A stretch of 21,302 nt of DNA from Thermacetogenium sp. UBA4966. GTDB taxonomy: Bacteria; Bacillota; DSM-12270; Thermacetogeniales; Thermacetogeniaceae. The stretch covers positions 7,206 through 28,507 of the forward strand of contig DHAA01000026.1 in NCBI GenBank assembly GCA_002397275.1, read 5' to 3'. The translations under genes and the position numbers were made by a program. The notes under the pieces are model-generated. The model did not search any database. It saw only the letters and a program-made list of their open reading frames with translations, and had not been told where the DNA came from. Positions 16,252 to 21,302 of this stretch are shown here, in pieces. Position 1 is the first letter of the stretch. Every line of letters starts with the position of its first letter.

Positions 16252-16275
16252 GTGTTTGGGGTCTGCGAACAACAA
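16252..16275 (+). other. Junction between regulator remnant and surface-protein gene
   Basis: The regulator frame loses sense after VVFGVCEQ and becomes an arginine-rich tail ending at 16341. The surface-protein frame opens immediately after a TAG at 16250-16252 and makes sense from about 16262. The two genes are thus joined out of frame within some twenty bases. It is a deletion end point or an assembly join. Confidence 0.7.
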
Positions 16276-19200
16276 CGGCCCCGCCGGCCAGACGCCCGTA
16301 GGAGAAGACTTCGCCAGTTATGTTTACGGCGGCACAGGTAAACCCGCCGTATGGGGAGCGACCCGCGCCTATATGCTCCAGAATTACCTTTCCGTTACCT
16401 CCGGGGATTTTGACGGCGACGAAAGGGACGAAATCGCCGTCTTTGTTCCGGCGGTAAAAAGCAACGGAGGGCCCCGGATCGAAATTTTTGATTTCGGAGG
16501 CTCCTCATGGACCAAGATCCAGACATTCTCTTTGGGAAACATTTATTCGGTCAATATGATAGACATCCTTGCGGCGGATATCAACGGGGACGGAATCGAG
16601 GATCTGTGCTATTCCCAGGGTCTGTATAACCGGCTGCTGGAGGCGTGGCGTCAGCCCATAGCTGACTTTCCGATCCTGGATTCCAGCATCACCGTACGCT
16701 ACGGATCGAGAACCGACGCTCTGACGCAAACAGACGTCTCGGAATGCAGAATTTCGGGTGACGATACATCGGCCGTTACCCGTGTTTCCCTGGATTTCGG
16801 CGATATTGACAAAGACGGCAAGGAAGAGCTGGTGGCGGCGGGACAGAAGGAGAGGGACGAGAATACCCGCTGGCTAGCAGCATACAAGTACGACCATGAG
16901 GGAAACCAACTGCAAATGGTTGAGGATACCCTGATCACCATCGGCTCATATGACGTGAACGGGCAAAATTACAACTATTTCTCAACGGCCGGTTGCATCG
17001 CCGACATGACCTGTGTAAAATCCGTCGGAAGCAAAGAGGATATCTACTGTGACAGCATCCTGTATGAATATAACCTGGGCTCCGGATTCAAAATCAAAAA
17101 GCGTTTTGAGGGCAGTTCCCTTACCGCAGGCAGCTTTGCCAACGACGCAAAAGCCTTCTGGTGGAGCGGGACGCAGGAATCACCGCAGATTTGGACTGAT
17201 ATTAAAAGCGACGGCGGCAATTATTACTATCATGAATGGGGCGCCACAGCCGCGGATTTCAATGGCGACGGAGTGGAAACCATCTACCTGGAACAGCACT
17301 TCTGGATGGATGTCCATTCAGAAAAAATGTCGCCTTATAAAGGTATCTCAAAAAACGAAACCTCTCTTGTTCTCGAAGAGCCCTATTACAGGCTGACAGA
17401 GATCAATCCCCTGAAAACCGGAGACGGAACAAGCGTTACGGAGGGTAACAACTCCTTTGTCTATGTGGCGCCGCCGGTGACAGGCAGCTATCTGAGCAAC
17501 GATGGCCACTACCACAGCTTCAGCTTCGCCGCCCCGAATACAGACAACGATTCAATCCACTTGGCCTATAAGGATTATTACTTTACCTATTCCAGCCCGA
17601 TTGTCATGGCCGTGCTGGCTTCGCCGCCCTACTTCTCGGACCTTTTGCATCTGGATGGCGGAGATACTTACGTTTATAACAGTGAAACCTCTTTTGGCAA
17701 AACCAAAGGTTCGGGAGGCTCCACCACTCAGACCAACACGGTTTCGGTAGGCGGAATGGTCGGCTTTGAACATGAATTCAGCATTTTTGACGTGAAGGTA
17801 GCCAGTTTAGAAATTGAAGCCGAATTTCAATCGGACTGGACATGGGAGACGGAAAAAGCAAGTATGACCGAATATTCCGTTACCTATACCACCTTTGGGG
17901 GACAGGATTCGGTCGTGCTCTATTCCATCCCCACCGACGTCTTTGTATATGACGCGTGGACTCCCGATGAAGACGGCAGCGGATGGACGACGAGCGAGAT
18001 GAAAATCCAGCTACCTTACCAACCGGTCACCTCAGTAGTGGAAGTATCGGCTTATGACGAAATTGCGCAGCAGTATCCCAATGTCTTGCCAAAGGTCGGA
18101 GGTGAAATCCTCAAGCATACCCTGGGGCAGCCTGCCACCTATCCGCAGGGCACCGCGGGGCTGAAGGATGTCCTGATCGGCAGCGAATGGTCGGGAGTGT
18201 CGGGCGGAGCCGGCGCCTCCATCACCCAAAGCATTGACATCACCAGAGAAAACACGTATACCACATCCTACAACAACTCATGGAAACTGACAGCGGGAGG
18301 GACCCTGTTTGATGTCAAAGGCAGTGTCAGCGCGGGGGGCGAGGCTGGCGGCGGAAAATCCGTGACCGATCTGGAAGGAACCACATTTGAAACAAGCGTG
18401 GTGAATATGCCTCAGGAGGGGGAGGACGCCGGTTACGGATACAATTGGAAGCTGTTGAAATACAGCTATGAAGGGGTTCAGTCATTTCCGGTTATTACCT
18501 ACCTGGTCAACAACGTAACGCAGCCCTCCGTTTTGTCGGCTAACATGACTGCCAAAGGAATATCCACCGGCGAAATTGAACTGAACTGGGAAGAATCCAA
18601 AACCCTGGGCGGAGGAATCGATTATTCCGTAGCCTATTACGGCATTTACCGCTATTACGACACCATCATCAGCCCGGGCTACCGTGAAATCGCCCGTATT
18701 CCTTCCGTAACCAATTCAAGCACGAACGGGGATTACACCTATGATCCCGGCGCCAATCAATACACGGCAACCGTTGGCGGGCATATTTTTACCTATGACG
18801 CAGCCACAGGTATTTACTCCTATATCAACGGCTCCTTAAGCCCCTATACCTCCTATCGATATAAGCTGAAAGTAATATCGGACAAAGCGCCTTATGAAAG
18901 TGTTCTTAGCGACGCCTGCGAAGCGCGCACCTTCTCCGATATTGCTTCCGTCACTATAACGACGCCTCAAACCATCACGGTTTATCCGGATGATACAGGC
19001 GCAACCGTACAAGCGACGGTGAATACGCAGGCAGGCGCGGGATATAAGCTGGGAGAACATCTGTATCAATGGCAGAAGCGGGAAAAAGGCGCCCGGGGCG
19101 CCGATGGAAGCTGGATCGTTCATAATTGGACGAATATGAGCGGAAAAACCAGCGACACGCTTACCATCGCCAATCCCAAGGAGAGCGATGCTTTAGAATA

Positions 19201-21193
19201 CCGACTTATCGCCGATATTTTCTTTTCTCCGGAGACTGGAGGAGGAGGCCAGTGGGTTGGAGCCATCTCTGAGGCTTCGCAGTTGATCTACTCCAAGCGC
19301 ACTCCGGGTTTGACGGTTACCGCTGATAGTTCCGGAGGCAGTTCCCCTGCGGTCAACCTTCGGGCCGAAGTGGATAAAGGCTCCGGCAAAGCAGCCCCTA
19401 CCGGCGCTGTGGCTTTTACCATTACCAATAACGGCAGCTTTACCAAGACTGTTTCCGCGGATGTCAATACAGGTTCAGGCCTCGCGGCAGTTAGCAATAT
19501 CCCTTTGCCGGCGGATGGAATCTACGAGATCTCGGCGGCGTACAGCGGAGATACGGTCTATGAAAGCGTCAAAGCTTCCAGCGAGCATATTGCCCTGTCC
19601 GAAGGAACAGGCGGCTTCTATTTTATTGAGATGGACGATAATTATGAGTACGGCGATACCTTTACGCCAAAGTTGTATAAGTATCTGGGTGTTGACAACA
19701 AGCAAGCTGTTTCCGGCGCGGTTTTTGCGGTAAAGGATAACAGCGGATGGGTCGGCGGCAGTACCGTAACGGCCGGGAAAACGGGAAACTATACGCTGGA
19801 TGCATGCTTTACCGTTGCCGGCGGCGGGGAAAAAACTGTGAGCAAACAGTTCACTGTATCCGCCAAAGAGGCGACGGTTATCGCCCCCACCAGAACGGTC
19901 AAAAAGGGAGCGGCTTCCCCGCTGGGAAGAGAAACTTTGAGCATTTCACCGGCGTTGGTTTTGGCTGATACCGCCGAATCTCTCGGCTTCAGCGTACAAT
20001 GCCTGAACTTCCGAAATCAGTCGGTAACGCTTGATTCCAATACCCCAGATGGAAGGTATACGACACGGGTAACGGAGGACCTGGCTCCCGAAAAAACCTC
20101 GGCACGAAGCAATTACAAGTTTAGCTTTATTGACGGAAGTTATACGGTACTCCCGGGTATCGCCCCCGGCATCACCACGGCATCGCTACCGAACGGCACA
20201 GAGGGGGAAGCATACAGCCAGACACTAGCGGCGACGGGCGATACGCCGATTACGTGGAGTATCGAGAGCGGTAATCTACCGGGTGGGCTAAGCCTGGACA
20301 CAGGCGCCGGAGCGATCAGCGGCACACCGGCGGCGACAGGGACGTTTAACTTTACCGTTAAGGCGGTGAATACAGCGGGCAGCGGCATCAAGGCGCTGAA
20401 TATTGTCATCGGCCCCTCCGCGCCCGTTACCTTTACCATTACGGCGACAGCGGACAGCGGCGGCAGCATCAGCCCCAACGGAGCGGTATCCGTGACAGCG
20501 GGCGGCAGCCACACTTTTACCATTACACCGAACCCCAACTACGGCATCGCTTCGGTCACGGTGGACGGTGTGAATCAGGGGGATATATCATCCTATAAGT
20601 TTACCGGTGTGAGCGGTGATCATACTATCCGCGCAACCTTCATTTACACGGGCGGAGAGGACATCCCCGGCGATACTCCTCCCCGCACGCTGACGGATAG
20701 CGGCACAGGCATATCTGTTTTCGGCAATATCAGTGAGGATGCCGTGCTGACGATCCGCGACATGACGCTGGGCTCCGACACCGCCAGCAAAATGATTAGA
20801 CTGTGGATGAACGACGGAGAGCATAAGTTACTGCTGGGCGTAAATATATCAGTTTCCGGCAGCTTTACCGGTGCGTCGACCATTTCCCTGCCGGTGGGCG
20901 CGCAGTATAACGGCGAAACGGTGACTATACTGCACGCAAAGCAGGATGGTACGCTGGAAACCTATACAGTATCGGTCAAAGATGGGAAGGCAACGTTTGA
21001 AACGTTTGACGTGACCAGCAGGTCACCCTTCGCGGTGTTTGCCGTCAATGACGCGAAGAACGGAAATAGCGGGAAGGCCAACACCCCCAATACCGGCGAC
21101 CAAAGCTATGCCTTTATATGGGTGATTATGCTGATTCTCTCCTCCGGCACTGTATTGACATGGGGCGCCCAACGCAAAAGAAAGGTAAGATAA
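16256..21193 (+). CDS. Large multidomain cell-surface protein, 5'-truncated
   Basis: An uninterrupted frame of 1645 codons. In order I see four FG-GAP/VCBS-like units with DxDxDG calcium-type loops (about 48-65, 107-121, 181-196 and 333-347), then a Ser/Thr/Gly-rich beta region (about 450-755) of unclear family. After that come an FN3-like domain (758-895), an Ig-like domain (899-1009), a bacterial Ig-like domain (1015-1112) and a He_PIG putative-Ig domain (1306-1387). An InlB B-repeat-like unit follows (1392-1466), then a last beta domain (1476-1599). The C-terminus is a sorting signal: NTPNTGD at 1609-1615, a hydrophobic stretch and QRKRKVR. The protein would be an anchored adhesin or wall protein. 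However, the first start is TTG 16256, no signal peptide exists and no good ribosome site precedes it, so the true 5' end is missing and the product is probably not made or exported. Confidence 0.8.
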   Translation: MGSANNNGPAGQTPVGEDFASYVYGGTGKPAVWGATRAYMLQNYLSVTSGDFDGDERDEIAVFVPAVKSNGGPRIEIFDFGGSSWTKIQTFSLGNIYSVNMIDILAADINGDGIEDLCYSQGLYNRLLEAWRQPIADFPILDSSITVRYGSRTDALTQTDVSECRISGDDTSAVTRVSLDFGDIDKDGKEELVAAGQKERDENTRWLAAYKYDHEGNQLQMVEDTLITIGSYDVNGQNYNYFSTAGCIADMTCVKSVGSKEDIYCDSILYEYNLGSGFKIKKRFEGSSLTAGSFANDAKAFWWSGTQESPQIWTDIKSDGGNYYYHEWGATAADFNGDGVETIYLEQHFWMDVHSEKMSPYKGISKNETSLVLEEPYYRLTEINPLKTGDGTSVTEGNNSFVYVAPPVTGSYLSNDGHYHSFSFAAPNTDNDSIHLAYKDYYFTYSSPIVMAVLASPPYFSDLLHLDGGDTYVYNSETSFGKTKGSGGSTTQTNTVSVGGMVGFEHEFSIFDVKVASLEIEAEFQSDWTWETEKASMTEYSVTYTTFGGQDSVVLYSIPTDVFVYDAWTPDEDGSGWTTSEMKIQLPYQPVTSVVEVSAYDEIAQQYPNVLPKVGGEILKHTLGQPATYPQGTAGLKDVLIGSEWSGVSGGAGASITQSIDITRENTYTTSYNNSWKLTAGGTLFDVKGSVSAGGEAGGGKSVTDLEGTTFETSVVNMPQEGEDAGYGYNWKLLKYSYEGVQSFPVITYLVNNVTQPSVLSANMTAKGISTGEIELNWEESKTLGGGIDYSVAYYGIYRYYDTIISPGYREIARIPSVTNSSTNGDYTYDPGANQYTATVGGHIFTYDAATGIYSYINGSLSPYTSYRYKLKVISDKAPYESVLSDACEARTFSDIASVTITTPQTITVYPDDTGATVQATVNTQAGAGYKLGEHLYQWQKREKGARGADGSWIVHNWTNMSGKTSDTLTIANPKESDALEYRLIADIFFSPETGGGGQWVGAISEASQLIYSKRTPGLTVTADSSGGSSPAVNLRAEVDKGSGKAAPTGAVAFTITNNGSFTKTVSADVNTGSGLAAVSNIPLPADGIYEISAAYSGDTVYESVKASSEHIALSEGTGGFYFIEMDDNYEYGDTFTPKLYKYLGVDNKQAVSGAVFAVKDNSGWVGGSTVTAGKTGNYTLDACFTVAGGGEKTVSKQFTVSAKEATVIAPTRTVKKGAASPLGRETLSISPALVLADTAESLGFSVQCLNFRNQSVTLDSNTPDGRYTTRVTEDLAPEKTSARSNYKFSFIDGSYTVLPGIAPGITTASLPNGTEGEAYSQTLAATGDTPITWSIESGNLPGGLSLDTGAGAISGTPAATGTFNFTVKAVNTAGSGIKALNIVIGPSAPVTFTITATADSGGSISPNGAVSVTAGGSHTFTITPNPNYGIASVTVDGVNQGDISSYKFTGVSGDHTIRATFIYTGGEDIPGDTPPRTLTDSGTGISVFGNISEDAVLTIRDMTLGSDTASKMIRLWMNDGEHKLLLGVNISVSGSFTGASTISLPVGAQYNGETVTILHAKQDGTLETYTVSVKDGKATFETFDVTSRSPFAVFAVNDAKNGNSGKANTPNTGDQSYAFIWVIMLILSSGTVLTWGAQRKRKVR
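21080..21190 (+). other. C-terminal sortase-type sorting signal (NTPNTG variant)
   Basis: Residues 1609-1645 have the three parts of a cell-wall sorting signal: a pentapeptide-like TPNTG followed by D, a hydrophobic helix (about 20 residues) and a positive tail ending KRKVR. The first position is T rather than the L of LPxTG, so a variant-specific sortase would be needed. Confidence 0.65.
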
Positions 21194-21248
21194 ACCGATC
21201 ATTGTTCGGTTTCCTGTTGTTCGTGTTCATCATAACGTGCAACGAAAG

Positions 21249-21279
21249 AAAAAGGCGGCGGAACTCTCGCCGCCTTTTT
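21249..21279 (+). terminator. Rho-independent terminator after the surface-protein gene
   Basis: A perfect 12-base stem (aaaaaggcggcg pairing with cgccgccttttt) with a seven-base loop gaactct, ending in a T-run. It lies 55 bases after the stop of the surface-protein gene and works in both orientations by sequence. The rest of 21194-21302 holds no gene that I can see. Confidence 0.9.
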
Positions 21280-21302
21280 ACCTGAACTCCCAAGAAGCGT
21301 AT

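Larger units (their letters stand above)
14030..16270 (+). pseudogene. Broken MalT/LuxR-type ATPase transcription regulator
   Basis: Read with corrections, this is a MalT-like STAND regulator: an N-terminal P-loop (EAPIGYGKTTAV, residues about 28-39), Walker B TLVIDDFH near residue 120, and then a helical, TPR-like region. Three lesions break it. TAG at 14813-14815 interrupts an otherwise continuous frame (VMDAFTAR, stop, ARYVTEESRAGEYL); a single CAG to TAG change would explain it. A frameshift lies in the GC run 15230-15241; the following frame resumes as DGVSRLDELKEH. At about 16256-16275 homology stops and unrelated surface-protein sequence begins, so the C-terminal LuxR helix-turn-helix is missing. 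The original start is GTG 14030 with AGAGGAG at 14014-14020. The fragments 14030-14815, 14825-15271 and 15358-16341 may each be annotated separately. Without its DNA-binding domain it cannot work as a regulator. Confidence 0.85.

Noticed and set aside
1..21302. Insertion sequences, CRISPR arrays, tRNA or rRNA genes
   Set aside because: No transposase-like protein, no regular spaced repeats and no RNA-gene signatures were found on either strand.

Overview
The window reads as a chromosomal segment of an anaerobic Gram-positive-type bacterium, most likely a Clostridia/Peptococcaceae-like Firmicute. The reasons are strong AGGAGG-type ribosome sites, frequent GTG/TTG starts, a [NiFe]-hydrogenase maturation operon, a CPBP membrane protease, UppP, and a large surface protein ending in a sortase-like sorting signal. 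Nothing fixes the genus. No rRNA, tRNA, CRISPR array or insertion sequence was seen.

Layout. (1) 69-4644: hypF-hypC-hypD-hypE, all on + with overlapping ends. They make and load the Fe(CN)2CO part of the [NiFe]-hydrogenase active site. hypA, hypB and the hydrogenase are not in the window. (2) 4703-5440: a CPBP-family membrane protease. (3) 5536-11706: a DNA-end-processing operon with a NurA-like nuclease, a HerA-like hexameric ATPase, an Mre11/SbcD-like nuclease, and a Rad50/SbcC-like ATPase split into three consecutive genes (N-half ending in a zinc-hook CxxC, a 92-residue coiled-coil protein, and a C-half with signature, Walker B and H-loop). A degenerate 7-base tandem repeat lies before herA and a short piece of it before sbcD. 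(4) 11780-12574: uppP, for recycling of undecaprenyl pyrophosphate. (5) 12585-13568 on the minus strand: an unrecognised protein of about 327 residues, divergent from the next locus.

(6) 13720-21279: a surface-protein locus behind a consensus sigma-A promoter. It holds a small HTH protein, a MalT/LuxR-type ATPase regulator broken by an amber codon, a frameshift and loss of its C-terminal DNA-binding domain, and then a 1645-codon cell-wall-type protein that lacks a signal peptide. Its reading frame opens inside the broken regulator. The simplest reading is a deletion (or an assembly join) that fused the regulator's 3' part to the 5' part of the surface gene. A clear intrinsic terminator closes the locus at 21249-21279.

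Working together: the hyp genes form one translationally coupled pathway. The NurA/HerA/SbcD/split-SbcC genes look like one end-resection machine, resembling the archaeal HerA-NurA-Mre11-Rad50 set. The HTH/MalT-like/surface-protein group looks like a regulator and target cassette that is decaying or rearranged here. The split Rad50-like ATPase with its HerA-NurA partners, and the regulator/surface-protein junction, deserve the closest look.
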